Source: JAWLCA01 sp041687395
GTDB lineage: Bacteria > Pseudomonadota > Alphaproteobacteria > Rhodobacterales > Rhodobacteraceae
Assembly: GCA_041687395.1 (NCBI GenBank)
Contig: JAWLCA010000006.1
Location: 62,001 to 126,000 of the forward strand
DNA length: 64,000 nt
Direction of reading: 5' to 3'
Positions 18,339 through 27,756 of the stretch are shown piece after piece (position 1 is the stretch's first letter; every line of letters starts with the position of its first letter). Below the pieces are notes generated by a model. The model saw nothing but the letters and a program-made list of their open reading frames with translations, had not been told where the DNA came from and made no database searches. Made by a program: the position numbers and the translations under genes.

Positions 18339-19484
18339 GTGTCGCGATTCGACCGATACATGGTGAAGCAGTTGCTGACGATGTTCGGCTTCTTCGCCTT
18401 GGTCCTCGTGTCGGTCTACTGGGTCAACCGGGCGGTATCGCTGTTCGACCAGTTGATCGGGGACGGGCAATCGGCGCTGGTGTTCCTGGAACTCAGCATG
18501 CTGACCCTGCCCGCCGTGATCCGCTCGGTGCTGCCGGTCGCGGCCTTTGCCGCCGCGGTCTTCGTCACCAACCGGCTGGCCAACGAAAGCGAACTTCTGG
18601 TGATGCAGGCGACGGGCTTCTCGGCCTTTCGGCTGGTGCGGCCGGTGCTGATCTTCGGGCTGATCGTGGCCGGGCTCCTGGCGGTGCTGGCGCACCTTCT
18701 GGTGCCGGCGGCGCGGGCGGAACTGGCCCAGCGGCAGGGCGAGATCGCCGAGAACATCACCGCGCGCTTCCTGACCGAGGGCGCCTTCCTGCACCCCGCG
18801 ACCGGCATCACCATCTATATCCGCGAGGTGACCGAGACGGGCGAATTGCGCGAAGTCTTCCTGTCGGATGCCCGCAATCCCGAATCGCGCACCAGCTACA
18901 CCGCGCAGCGCGCGCTGATCGTGCGCGGTGAGGACGGCCCGAAACTGGTGATGCTGCAGGGGCTGGCCCAGACAATCCGGTATCAATCGGAGCAGATCTT
19001 CGTCACCCGGTTCGCGGATTTCACCTACGATCTGGGCGATCTGATCGGCCAGGGCCGCGCGGACCGGCGCGACCTGCGCGAGATGCCGACATCGGCGCTG
19101 CTGACCCCCGACGACCGGCTGCTGGAACTGACCCGAGCGACCCCGGCCGCCGTCCTGACCGAACTTCACAACCGGATCGTCCACCCGCTCCTCGCCCCGG
19201 TGGCGGCCAGCCTGGGCTTTGCTGCGCTGCTTTTGGGCGGGTTCAGCCGCTTCGGCCTCTGGCGTCAGATCCTGGGGGCTGTGGTGGCCATCATCCTGCT
19301 GCAATTGGTCAGCAATGCCGCCACTGGCCTCGCGCTCACCGATCCCCGGCTCTGGCCGGTGAACTATGCGCCGATCCTGCTGGGGGCAGCGGCGACCATC
19401 GCGCTGCTGTGGTGGGCAGACAGGCCCCGCAGCCCCCGTCGCGCGCAGGTCGTCGATGCGAGCACCAGAGGGGCGGCCGCATGA
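18339..19484 (+). CDS. lptF: LPS export ABC transporter permease LptF
   Basis: LptF and LptG form the inner-membrane core of the LptB2FG exporter, which extracts lipopolysaccharide and passes it to the periplasmic bridge. The 381-residue protein has the YjgP/YjgQ layout: RYMVKQLL at the start, three N-terminal helices with ANESELLVMQATG, a periplasmic jellyroll domain at about residues 130-260, and three C-terminal helices. The start is a GTG with a weak ribosome site. The stop overlaps lptG as ATGA, and the operon continues through lptD, a surA-like gene, pdxA and rsmA. Confidence 0.93.
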   Translation: MSRFDRYMVKQLLTMFGFFALVLVSVYWVNRAVSLFDQLIGDGQSALVFLELSMLTLPAVIRSVLPVAAFAAAVFVTNRLANESELLVMQATGFSAFRLVRPVLIFGLIVAGLLAVLAHLLVPAARAELAQRQGEIAENITARFLTEGAFLHPATGITIYIREVTETGELREVFLSDARNPESRTSYTAQRALIVRGEDGPKLVMLQGLAQTIRYQSEQIFVTRFADFTYDLGDLIGQGRADRRDLREMPTSALLTPDDRLLELTRATPAAVLTELHNRIVHPLLAPVAASLGFAALLLGGFSRFGLWRQILGAVVAIILLQLVSNAATGLALTDPRLWPVNYAPILLGAAATIALLWWADRPRSPRRAQVVDASTRGAAA

Positions 19485-20575
19485 CGCTCACGCTCTATTT
19501 CGCGCGGAAGTTCCTGTATGCATTCCTGGGCGTGGCCGGGGTGTTCCTGGGCATTCTGATGCTGCTGGACATGGTCGAACAGATCCGGCGCTTTGCCGGA
19601 TCCGACGTGAACTTCGCGCAGGCGGCGGAACTTGCCGCGCTGAACGTGCCCGAAAGCCTGTATCGCATCCTGCCGCTGATCGTGCTGCTGGCAACGCTGA
19701 CACTGTTCCTGGGGTTGGCGCGCCGGTCGGAACTGGTGGTCATCCGCGCGGCGGGTCGGTCGGCCCTGCGCGCCCTGATCGCGCCTGTGGTGACGGCGCT
19801 TCTGATCGGTGGCGTGGCGGTGGCGGTGCTGAACCCGATCGTCGCGGCCACAACCAAGCAGTACGAATTGCTGGTCGGGCAATACGCGCGCGGGACGCAG
19901 AACGTGCTGTCGATCAGCCGCGAGGGGCTCTGGCTGCGTCAGGGCGGTGACGAGGGGCAGACGGTGATCCGTGCTACGCGCGCGAATTTCGACGGCACTG
20001 TGCTTTATGCCACGACATTTCTGACCTTCGGCCCCGACGGCAGCCCCCTGCGCCGGATCGAGGCGCCCGAGGCCAATCTGGAGCCCGGCGCCTGGGTGCT
20101 GCACAACCCCAAGGTCTGGTCGCTGCAAAGCGACAATCCTGAACGTGACGCCACCCGCCCCGAGGAGTTGCGTCTGCCGACCGATCTGACGCGCGACCAG
20201 ATCCGCGACAGCTTCAGCGCGCCTTCGGCGATCCCGATCTGGGAACTACCCGAGTTCATTGCGCGGCTGGACGCCGCCGGATTCTCGGCGCGGCAGCATC
20301 GCGTCTGGCTGCAGATGGAACTGGCGCTCCCGCTTCTTCTGGCGGCGATGGTGCTGGTTGCAGCGGGCTTCACCATGCGTCATTCGCGTGTGGGCGGCAC
20401 CGGTCCCTTTGTCCTCATGGCGCTGCTGGCGGGCTTCGCGATCTTTTTCCTGCGCAACTTTGCGCAGGTGCTGGGTGAGAACGGGCAGATTCCCGTGGCT
20501 CTTGCTGCCTGGTCGCCACCCGTTGCCGCGATCCTTTTGTCGCTGGGCCTGCTGCTGCATCTGGAGGACGGATGA
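19481..20575 (+). CDS. lptG: LPS export ABC transporter permease LptG
   Basis: This 364-residue partner of LptF has the same six-helix plan with a periplasmic domain. It shows LYFARKFL at the N-terminus, the GLARRSELVVIRAAG coupling segment, and a C-terminal helix block with the conserved MRHSRVGG. The ATG at 19481 overlaps the lptF stop (ATGA); the frame extends back to 19409, but that part lies inside lptF and is not conserved. The cytoplasmic ATPase LptB is not in the window. Confidence 0.93.
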   Translation: MTLTLYFARKFLYAFLGVAGVFLGILMLLDMVEQIRRFAGSDVNFAQAAELAALNVPESLYRILPLIVLLATLTLFLGLARRSELVVIRAAGRSALRALIAPVVTALLIGGVAVAVLNPIVAATTKQYELLVGQYARGTQNVLSISREGLWLRQGGDEGQTVIRATRANFDGTVLYATTFLTFGPDGSPLRRIEAPEANLEPGAWVLHNPKVWSLQSDNPERDATRPEELRLPTDLTRDQIRDSFSAPSAIPIWELPEFIARLDAAGFSARQHRVWLQMELALPLLLAAMVLVAAGFTMRHSRVGGTGPFVLMALLAGFAIFFLRNFAQVLGENGQIPVALAAWSPPVAAILLSLGLLLHLEDG

Positions 20576-22701
20576 TGCGGCGGCTTGTCCCCCTCATCCT
20601 GGCATTCGTTCTGGCGCTGCCCGCGACCGTCGGCTCGGAGCCAGCGACCCTGATCGCCGACCGGGTCGAGGTGACGGCCGATGGCCGGCTTGTGGCAGAG
20701 GGCGCGGTCGAGGTGTTCTACCGCGAGGCGCGCCTGCGCGCGCGCCGGATCGTCTATGATCGCAGCGGCGAACACCTGACGATCGAGGGCCCGATCGTGC
20801 TGACCGAGGAAGGCGGCACGATCCTTCTGGCTGACAGCGCCGATCTGGACGCCGATCTGCGCGATGGCATCCTGCAGGGCGCGCGGCTGGTGCTGGATCA
20901 GCAGTTGCAGATTGCTGCAGACACGGTCGTCCGCAGCGAGGGCCGCTACACCCAGATGAACCGTACCGTCGCCTCGTCCTGCGAGGTCTGCGCCGACAGG
21001 CCGACGCCGCTGTGGGAAATCCGCGCGCGCAAGGTGATCCATGACCAGTTGGAGCGGCAGATCTATTTCAGCGATGCGCAGTTCCGCGTGCTAGGCGTGC
21101 CGATCTTCTATTCGCCATACCTGCGCCTGCCGGATCCGACGCTGGATCGCGCGACCGGCTTTCTGTTCCCCACGTTCCGCACCACTTCGACGCTTGGGAC
21201 CGGGATCAAGGTGCCGTACTTCATCCGGCTAGGCGACAGCGCCGATCTGACCTTGGCGCCCTACCTCTCCACCAGCCGCACCAGGACACTGGACCTGCGG
21301 TACCGGCAGGCGTTCCGGTCCGGGGCGGTGGAGTTCAACGGAGCGATCAGCCGCGATGACCTGCAGCCGGGCGAGACGCGCGGCTATCTGTTCGGCGGCG
21401 GACGGTTCGCCCTGTCCGAAGGCTACCAGCTGGACTTCGGCATCGAAGCGGTAAGCGACCCCGCCTACGTTCAGGACTACGGGCTGGAGGACCGCGACCG
21501 TCTGGTCAGTTTCGCCGAGATCTCGCGCACGCGCCGCAACGAGTATCTGAGCGTGCGCGGGCGCGCGTTCCAATCGATCCGCGCGGGCGATGTGAACTCT
21601 GAACTGCCGAACATCGTGACCGACGCGACGCTGCACCGGCGGTTCAACGCGACGCCGCTCGGCGGCGCCGCGGGACTGAAACTGCAAATACATGCGCACC
21701 GTAGATCATCCTCAGTGTCAGTCGATGGAGTGGGCCGGGACGTCGCCCGCGCCACGATCGAGGGTGACTGGCGCCGGAACTGGAGCTTTGAGAACGGGGT
21801 TCTGGCTGGTGTGATGACGCAAATCGCGGGCGACTACTACGGCATCCGGCAGGACGACGACTATCCCGGCTCGGTCGGGCGACTTACCCCCACGATTGCG
21901 GCAGAATTGCGCTGGCCCTTGCTGCGCACCGATGCCGACGGTGTGGCCCATGTGATCGAACCCATGGCGCAGGTGGTTCAGGGCCCGCGCAGCCTGCGCG
22001 ACGTGCCGAACGAGGACAGCGTACTGGTCGAATTCGACGAGGGTAACCTGTTCGCGTTGAACCGCTACCCGGGCGTCGATCGGCGCGAGATCGGCCTGCG
22101 CGCAAACGTGGGGGTCAGCTACACGCGCCACGCGCCCGAGGGTTGGTCGATGGGCGTCACCGTCGGCCGGGTGTTCCGGCGCGCCGACGACAACACCTTC
22201 ACGGACGGAACCGGCCTGGACGGCGGGCGGTCGGACTGGCTGGCCGCGGTGCACATGACCACCGCGGGCGGCATCCGCTTGTCGAACCGCACCCTGATCA
22301 ACGACGACGGCAGCGCCACCCGCAGCGAAACCCAGTTCGGCTGGGTCACGGATACCTTCGACCTGTCGACCGGTTACATCTGGCTGGTGGCCGACAGCGA
22401 CCCGGAGGTGAACCGGCCCGACGAAACCTCGGAATGGGCTGTCGATGCCAGTTACCGCCTGACCGAGAACTGGACCGGGCGGGCGGCGGGGCGCTACGAT
22501 TTCAACGCCGACCGCGCAACCTCGGCCGCGCTGGGGCTCACCTATCTGAACGAATGCGTCACGGTGGATCTTTCCCTCTCGCGTCGCTTCACATCCTCGA
22601 CTAGTGTAAGGCCCGTGACCGATTTCGGCATTTCGGTGAATCTGGTCGGCTTTGGCAGCGGGAACGGGTCACGCCCGCCGCGCCGCAGTTGCGCCAGATG
22701 A
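20572..22701 (+). CDS. lptD: LPS assembly outer-membrane protein LptD
   Basis: LptD is the outer-membrane barrel that inserts lipopolysaccharide into the outer leaflet. The 709-residue precursor has a signal peptide, an OstA/LptA-like jellyroll domain (about residues 25-130) and a long beta-barrel region rich in alternating hydrophobic residues and aromatic girdle positions. A conserved Cys pair occurs as SCEVC near residue 139, with a further pair of single Cys near the C-terminus (NEC and RRSC), consistent with the disulfides needed for assembly. It overlaps lptG as ATGA, with GGAGG upstream. Confidence 0.93.
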   Translation: MMRRLVPLILAFVLALPATVGSEPATLIADRVEVTADGRLVAEGAVEVFYREARLRARRIVYDRSGEHLTIEGPIVLTEEGGTILLADSADLDADLRDGILQGARLVLDQQLQIAADTVVRSEGRYTQMNRTVASSCEVCADRPTPLWEIRARKVIHDQLERQIYFSDAQFRVLGVPIFYSPYLRLPDPTLDRATGFLFPTFRTTSTLGTGIKVPYFIRLGDSADLTLAPYLSTSRTRTLDLRYRQAFRSGAVEFNGAISRDDLQPGETRGYLFGGGRFALSEGYQLDFGIEAVSDPAYVQDYGLEDRDRLVSFAEISRTRRNEYLSVRGRAFQSIRAGDVNSELPNIVTDATLHRRFNATPLGGAAGLKLQIHAHRRSSSVSVDGVGRDVARATIEGDWRRNWSFENGVLAGVMTQIAGDYYGIRQDDDYPGSVGRLTPTIAAELRWPLLRTDADGVAHVIEPMAQVVQGPRSLRDVPNEDSVLVEFDEGNLFALNRYPGVDRREIGLRANVGVSYTRHAPEGWSMGVTVGRVFRRADDNTFTDGTGLDGGRSDWLAAVHMTTAGGIRLSNRTLINDDGSATRSETQFGWVTDTFDLSTGYIWLVADSDPEVNRPDETSEWAVDASYRLTENWTGRAAGRYDFNADRATSAALGLTYLNECVTVDLSLSRRFTSSTSVRPVTDFGISVNLVGFGSGNGSRPPRRSCAR

Positions 22702-22772
22702 TCCGCGTGGCCGCAAGATCGGGGCGGGCCATGTCCCCGTCCCCCGAAGGACAGAGCAGAACGGACCGACCT

Positions 22773-23987
22773 ATGCGCCTGAAAATGCTGTTTGCCCCCC
22801 TGCTGGGTATCGCCACCCTGATCGCCGGCCCCGGTGCCGCGCAACAGACGCTGTTTGCGCCCCGGGTGATCGTGAACGATCAGGTGATCACCAATTACGA
22901 ACATCAGCAGCGACGCAGCTTTCTGGAGCTTCTGGGCGCAACCGGAGATCTGGACGCCGAGGCCGAAGCCCGGCTGATCGAGGAGCGGCTGCAACTTCAG
23001 GCCGCCGACGAACAGGGGGTCGAATTGACCCCTGAACAGGTCCGTGCGGGCATGGAAGAGTTCGCCTCGCGCGCGCAGCTTTCGGCAGATGAGTTCGTTC
23101 AGATCCTCAACGAGGTCGGCATCGCGACGGAAACCTACGTGGATTTCGTCCGTGCCGGGCTGATCTGGCGCGAGGTCGTACGCGCCCGCTTCGTCCCGCG
23201 CGCCGGGATCACCGATGCCGAGATCGACCGCGCGCTGGCGCTGATGAACCAGTCCGGGCCGGTTCGGGTGCGCGTGGGGGAAATCGTGCTGCAGGCGACG
23301 CCGGACACGGAAGAAGAGGTGACGGCCCTCGCCCAGCGGATCCAGGGCTTGCGCTCGGAAGGGGCCTTTGCCGCCGCCGCGCGCGAGAATTCGGTGGCCG
23401 AGTCGGCCGAGGACGGCGGCGATATCGGCTGGCTGCCGGTGGTGAACCTGCCGCAGGGGGTGTTGCCGGTCCTGCTGCAATTGCCCAATGGCGGCGTCAC
23501 TCCGCCGATCCCGCTGGGGCGCGGGCGTGTCGCACTCTACCAGATGCGCGGCGTGCAGGAGGCCGAGCAGATCACCCCGGCCTCCACCTCGGTGGACTAC
23601 ATGCAGATCCTGATCCCCGGCGGACGGACCGAAGCTGCAATGACAGAGGCCTCGCGTCTGGACGCACAGTCCGACACCTGCAACGACCTTTACGGATTGT
23701 CCAGAAATCTGCCCGAGGACCGCGTGATCCGCACTACCGGCGCCTTGGCCGAGGTGCCGACCGACATCGCGATGGAACTTGCGCGGCTCGACCCGGGTGA
23801 AAGCTCCACAGCGCTCACGAGGGGGGACTCGCTGGTGTATCTGATGCTCTGCCACCGTCAGGTCTTCACAGATGTGGCCCCCTCGCGCGATGGCGTTCGG
23901 GAGTTGCTTCTGAACCGGCGCGTGGGCCAGCAGGCCGCGCTATACCTTCAGGAACTGCGCGCCGATGCCTTCATCCGATACCCCTGA
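22773..23987 (+). CDS. SurA-like periplasmic peptidyl-prolyl isomerase/chaperone
   Basis: The protein (404 residues) has a signal peptide (MRLKMLFAPLLG, cleavage near GAAQQ), a SurA N-terminal chaperone domain and a parvulin (PpiC) domain at about residues 170-275 with DGGDIGWLP. One parvulin domain is clear, whereas E. coli SurA has two. SurA helps barrel proteins such as LptD fold, which fits its place directly after lptD. The start at 22773 gives a proper signal peptide; the frame extends to 22689 inside lptD. A clean ribosome site is not visible for either start. Confidence 0.87.
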   Translation: MRLKMLFAPLLGIATLIAGPGAAQQTLFAPRVIVNDQVITNYEHQQRRSFLELLGATGDLDAEAEARLIEERLQLQAADEQGVELTPEQVRAGMEEFASRAQLSADEFVQILNEVGIATETYVDFVRAGLIWREVVRARFVPRAGITDAEIDRALALMNQSGPVRVRVGEIVLQATPDTEEEVTALAQRIQGLRSEGAFAAAARENSVAESAEDGGDIGWLPVVNLPQGVLPVLLQLPNGGVTPPIPLGRGRVALYQMRGVQEAEQITPASTSVDYMQILIPGGRTEAAMTEASRLDAQSDTCNDLYGLSRNLPEDRVIRTTGALAEVPTDIAMELARLDPGESSTALTRGDSLVYLMLCHRQVFTDVAPSRDGVRELLLNRRVGQQAALYLQELRADAFIRYP

Positions 23988-24024
23988 GCTGGGCCGCCCC
24001 GCCGCACCGCTAGGGGCCTGACCC

Positions 24025-24999
24025 GTGCCGTTGCCGCCCATCGCGCTGACCTGCGGCGAGCCTTCGGGTGTCGGACCGGAGCTTGCCGTCAAGGCCTGGG
24101 CAGAGCTGGGTGCCCGGCTTCCCTTCTTCCTCATCGGCGATCCCGCGCATCTTCCGCCGGGTACGAAGGTGGCCGAGATTGCGCGACCGGATGAGGCCGT
24201 GCTGGCCGCACACACCGGCTTGCCGGTTCTGCCGCATCCCTTCCCCGCCCCGGCCACCCCTGGAAGGCCCGCGCCCGAGAACGCCGCCGCGGTGATCGCC
24301 GTTATCGCCCGCGCTGTCGATCTGGTGCAGCGGGGCGAGGCGTCGGCGATCTGCACGGCGCCGATCTCCAAAAAGGCGCTACAGGACGGGGCGGGCTTCG
24401 CCTATCCAGGACATACCGAGTATCTGGCTGCACTTGGCGGTGTGGACCGCGTCGTGATGATGCTGGCCTGTCCGGCGCTGCGCGTGGTGCCGACGACGAT
24501 CCACATCCCCTTGTCGGCGGTTCCGGATGCCCTGACGCCCGAGTTGCTGCGCGACACGATCCGCATCACCCACGCTGCACTGATCCGCGACTTCGGCATT
24601 GCCGCACCGCGTCTTGCCGTAACCGGCCTCAACCCCCATGCCGGCGAAGGCGGCGCGATGGGGGACGAGGAAGCACGGATCATCACTCCAGTCCTCGACG
24701 CGCTCCGGGCCGAAGGCATGGCGCTGACCGGCCCCCTGCCCGCCGACACGATGTTCCACGAGGCTGCGCGCATCCGCTACGACGCGGCCATCGCGATGTA
24801 TCACGATCAGGCGCTGATCCCGATCAAGACGCTGGATTTCGCGGGCGGCGTCAATGTGACGCTGGGGCTGCCCTTCGTGCGCACCTCACCCGATCACGGC
24901 ACGGCATTCGACATCGCGGGACAGGGCATCGCGGATCCCGCCAGCCTGATCGCTGCCCTGCGGCTGGCCGATCAGATGGCACGGGCGCGGGCTGGCTGA
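24025..24999 (+). CDS. pdxA: 4-hydroxythreonine-4-phosphate dehydrogenase
   Basis: PdxA oxidises 4-phosphohydroxy-threonine in the DXP-dependent pathway to pyridoxal phosphate. The 324-residue protein shows GEPSGVGPE at the N-terminus, TAPISKKAL, the metal/substrate motif GHTEYLA, and the C-terminal MYHDQALIPIKTL and TSPDHGTAFDIAG. It starts with GTG, 38 bases after the surA-like gene, and ends one base into rsmA. The surA-pdxA-rsmA order is a well-known conserved cluster. Confidence 0.95.
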   Translation: MPLPPIALTCGEPSGVGPELAVKAWAELGARLPFFLIGDPAHLPPGTKVAEIARPDEAVLAAHTGLPVLPHPFPAPATPGRPAPENAAAVIAVIARAVDLVQRGEASAICTAPISKKALQDGAGFAYPGHTEYLAALGGVDRVVMMLACPALRVVPTTIHIPLSAVPDALTPELLRDTIRITHAALIRDFGIAAPRLAVTGLNPHAGEGGAMGDEEARIITPVLDALRAEGMALTGPLPADTMFHEAARIRYDAAIAMYHDQALIPIKTLDFAGGVNVTLGLPFVRTSPDHGTAFDIAGQGIADPASLIAALRLADQMARARAG

Positions 25000-25841
25000 T
25001 GGCCGCGATCGACGGCCTGCCCCCCCTCCGCGAGGTTATCGCGACCCATGGGCTGAGCGCGAAGAAGTCGATGGGCCAGAACTTCCTGCTGGACCTGAAC
25101 CTTACCGCCAAGATCGCGCGACTTGCGGGTGATCTGACCGCCTGCGACGTCCTGGAGGTGGGCCCCGGCCCCGGCGGCCTGACCCGCGGCCTGCTGGCCG
25201 AGGGCGCACGGCATGTCCTTGCGATAGAAAAGGACGCCCGCTGCCTGCCCGCACTGGCAGAGATCGCGGCAGCCTATCCCGGCCGGCTGACAGTGCTGAA
25301 CGCCGACGCACTGAGCATCGACGCCGCCGCACACCTGACTCCGCCGATAAGGGTGGTATCGAACCTGCCCTACAACGTGGGCACCGAGCTTCTGCTGCGC
25401 TGGATGCTGCCGGAACAGTGGCCGCCGTTCTGGGACAGCCTGACGCTGATGTTCCAGCGCGAGGTCGCGGAGCGGATCGTGGCGAAGCCCGGCTCGAAAG
25501 CCTATGGGCGGCTCGCCCTGATGGCCCAGTGGCGCGCCGATCCGCGCATCGTGCTGACCTTGCCGCCCGAGGCATTCACCCCGCCGCCCAAGGTCAGTTC
25601 CGCCGTGGTGCATATCGGGCGCCTGGCCGCGCCGCGCTTCCCCGCCGACCAGAAGACGCTCGAACGGGTCGTGGCCGTCGCCTTCAACCAGCGGCGCAAG
25701 ATGTTGCGGGCCAGTCTGCGTGGCCTTTCGCCCCAGATAGAGGACCACCTTCGCGCCGTCGGCATCCCACCCACCGCGCGGGCCGAGGAAATCGGGCTGG
25801 AAGCGTTCTGCGCCCTGTCTCGCCGTCTGCAGCCAGCTTGA
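24999..25841 (+). CDS. rsmA: 16S rRNA (adenine1518-N6/adenine1519-N6)-dimethyltransferase
   Basis: RsmA (KsgA) dimethylates two adjacent adenines near the 3' end of 16S rRNA during late small-subunit assembly. The 280-residue protein has the N-terminal SMGQNFL, the SAM-binding EVGPGPGGLT, the acidic IEKD, and the catalytic NLPYN motif, followed by the C-terminal helical domain with FNQRRKMLR. Its ATG overlaps the pdxA stop (TGATG). It ends the lptF-rsmA run, with a hairpin immediately after. Confidence 0.95.
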   Translation: MAAIDGLPPLREVIATHGLSAKKSMGQNFLLDLNLTAKIARLAGDLTACDVLEVGPGPGGLTRGLLAEGARHVLAIEKDARCLPALAEIAAAYPGRLTVLNADALSIDAAAHLTPPIRVVSNLPYNVGTELLLRWMLPEQWPPFWDSLTLMFQREVAERIVAKPGSKAYGRLALMAQWRADPRIVLTLPPEAFTPPPKVSSAVVHIGRLAAPRFPADQKTLERVVAVAFNQRRKMLRASLRGLSPQIEDHLRAVGIPPTARAEEIGLEAFCALSRRLQPA

Positions 25842-25845
25842 CAAA

Positions 25846-25864
25846 GGGGGGCCGAAAGCCCCCC
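25846..25864. terminator. Hairpin between convergent rsmA and the DUF4167 gene
   Basis: GGGGGGC (25846-25852) pairs with GCCCCCC (25858-25864) around the loop CGAAA, four bases after the rsmA stop. There is no T-run on the plus strand and only TTTGTC on the minus strand, so it is at best a weak bidirectional terminator. Confidence 0.5.
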
Positions 25865-25885
25865 CGTCATCGTCCCGTTCGGCAC

Positions 25886-26668
25886 TTATTCCGCCGCTGA
25901 GGCCTTTGGGGGCACGGCGCCTTCTTCGGCTTTCGTGCTCTCGCCTTCGGCGGCGGGCTTGGGCTTGCGAACCGGAGACCGACGGCGGGGCTTTGCGGGT
26001 GGTGTATCGGCTGCGGCCGGCTCCGGCGCCGTTTCGCGGGCGGGTTGCTGCTCAGTCTGCGGCGGCGGGCTGCGCCGCGCCTCGGGCGTCTCGACAAGGC
26101 CGCTGTCGCCGCCTTCGGCGAAGTCAATCACATCGGTCGCGCGCATCTGTCCGCCGCCGCGCGGGCGGCGCTGGCCGCCCTCGCCCCGGGGCTGGTCGCG
26201 ATCTTCACGAGGCTGGTCGCGGTCGTCGCGAGGTTGGTCGCGGTCGTCCCGGCCACCGTCATGGCGCCGGTCGCCGCGCTGCTCACCGCGCGCGTCGTCT
26301 CGGCCACCCTGCTGCGCCTGGCCGCCCCCCTGCTGACTGTCGCGATAGTTGTCGCGATTGTCGTCGCGGCCTTCACCGCGGTTCGGCTGGTTGCTGTTGC
26401 GCTCATCGGCCTCGCGCTGCATCTCGCGCTGCGCCTCGGCCAGCATGCGGGTGTAATGCTCGGCATGCTGAAGAAAATTCTCGGCGGCAACACGGTCGTT
26501 GGACAACTGCGCGTCGCGGGCCAGGACAAGATACTTGTCGATGATCTGCTGCGGCGTGCCGCGCACCTTGCCCTCGGGTCCGGAACTGTCGAACACGCGA
26601 TTGACAATATTGCCCATCGAACGGGGGCGGTTCGGCTTGGACCGCGAACGTGACTTGGATGATCTCAT
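25886..26668 (-). CDS. DUF4167 domain-containing protein with Arg/Asp/Gln-rich repeats
   Basis: The 260-residue protein has the DUF4167 domain in its first 75 residues, a basic start (SRSRSKPNR) followed by GTPQQIIDKYLVLARDAQ and NFLQHAEHY. The rest is low complexity: Asn/Gln/Arg/Asp stretches, three tandem copies of a heptad close to DRDQPRD at about residues 146-166, and a Lys/Pro/Ala tail. Its function is unknown; the charged, disordered character suggests an RNA- or ribosome-associated role, which is inference only. The start at 26668 matches the domain; the longer frame to 26914 is unconserved. prmC and prfA lie upstream on the same strand. Confidence 0.82.
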   Translation of the reverse strand: MRSSKSRSRSKPNRPRSMGNIVNRVFDSSGPEGKVRGTPQQIIDKYLVLARDAQLSNDRVAAENFLQHAEHYTRMLAEAQREMQREADERNSNQPNRGEGRDDNRDNYRDSQQGGGQAQQGGRDDARGEQRGDRRHDGGRDDRDQPRDDRDQPREDRDQPRGEGGQRRPRGGGQMRATDVIDFAEGGDSGLVETPEARRSPPPQTEQQPARETAPEPAAADTPPAKPRRRSPVRKPKPAAEGESTKAEEGAVPPKASAAE

Positions 26669-26806
26669 GTGTTTCCGTGTATAGAGCCTGATGGCTTTGC
26701 CCGGACCGAAAAGGTGACCCCAATGGTCGCCCTGATGCCTAGGTGTCCGTGCTTTGTGGCTTACCGGTGGGGGCAACAGCCGCAGCCATCCGCCCCTCAC
26801 ACACTT

Positions 26807-26835
26807 GAATAAACACGCTGCGACGCGGCTGACAA
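26807..26835 (-). promoter_or_regulatory. Candidate sigma-70 promoter for the DUF4167 gene
   Basis: Read on the minus strand, TTGTCA (26835-26830) and TTATTC (26812-26807) are separated by 17 bases. The -10 match is moderate. It would give a leader of roughly 130 bases before the start at 26668. Confidence 0.4.
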
Positions 26836-26910
26836 GAGGAATTTTGGCAGTTTTTGCCTCGAACGCCACAAATACGGCGGCTTTCGGCACAAATGCCCCA
26901 CATCTGGCGA

Positions 26911-27756
26911 TCACTCACGCAGTCGTGCCCGCGCGGTAACCACGCGATCGCGACCGTCAAGGTCGGGCAGAACCCGCACCTCCATCAGACCTGCCGCCGC
27001 GAACAGCGCGCAGACCGCGGCCGCCTGCGTGGGGCCGATCTCGACCAGCAGCCGACCGCCAGCGACCAAGTGCGCGGACGCGCCGGCGGCGATTGCGCGG
27101 TACGCGTCCAGCCCGTCGCCGCCCGGGGTCAGGGCCAGGCGCGGCTCCCAGTCCCGCACCTCGGGCTCCAGGCCCGCCATCTCGGCCTCGGCAATGTAGG
27201 GCGGGTTTGACGCGATCAGGTCGAACGACTCGCCCTTTGGCACCGCCTCCAACCAGTCGCCCGCGCGCAGCTCTGCCCGCCCCTCCAGCCCCAGCGCGCG
27301 GGCGTTCGCGGCCGCCACCGCCAGCGCGGCTGCGCTGGCATCGGTGCCGACCCCGGTGGCACCGGGCTGTTCGGCCAGCAGGGTCAGCAGGATCGCACCG
27401 GACCCGGTGCCGAGGTCGAGCACGCGGGCAAAGGGTTCCTCAAGCGCCGCCGCCACCAGCGCTTCGGTCTCAGGGCGGGGGTCAAGCACGTCTGGGGTGA
27501 CGCGAAACGGACGGCCAAAGAACAAACGCTGGCCAGTGATCTGCGAGACCGGCTGCCGCTGCGCCCGCGCGGCAATGGCCCGTGCAAAGCGGTCGACCGC
27601 TTTGGCGTCCAAGGCGTCCGGCAAGTGCAGGGTCAGCCGCGCCGGATCAACACACATCGCATGAGCGAGCAGGCGCCGGGCATCGCGTGGCGCATCCGTT
27701 ACGCCCGCCGCCGCCAGTTGCCGCACCGCAGCCGCCAGCGCCTCGGTCCCCGTCAC
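26911..27756 (-). CDS. prmC: Peptide chain release factor N5-glutamine methyltransferase
   Basis: PrmC methylates the glutamine of the GGQ motif in release factors 1 and 2. The 281-residue protein has an N-terminal helical domain, the SAM-binding DLGTGSGAI and the catalytic NPPY (SNPPYIAE, about residue 184). The GTG start at 27756 overlaps the prfA stop as GTGA. The open frame runs further upstream to 28395, but that portion is prfA read in another frame. Its substrate genes prfA (adjacent) and prfB (24 kb away) are both in this window. Confidence 0.94.
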   Translation of the reverse strand: MTGTEALAAAVRQLAAAGVTDAPRDARRLLAHAMCVDPARLTLHLPDALDAKAVDRFARAIAARAQRQPVSQITGQRLFFGRPFRVTPDVLDPRPETEALVAAALEEPFARVLDLGTGSGAILLTLLAEQPGATGVGTDASAAALAVAAANARALGLEGRAELRAGDWLEAVPKGESFDLIASNPPYIAEAEMAGLEPEVRDWEPRLALTPGGDGLDAYRAIAAGASAHLVAGGRLLVEIGPTQAAAVCALFAAAGLMEVRVLPDLDGRDRVVTARARLRE

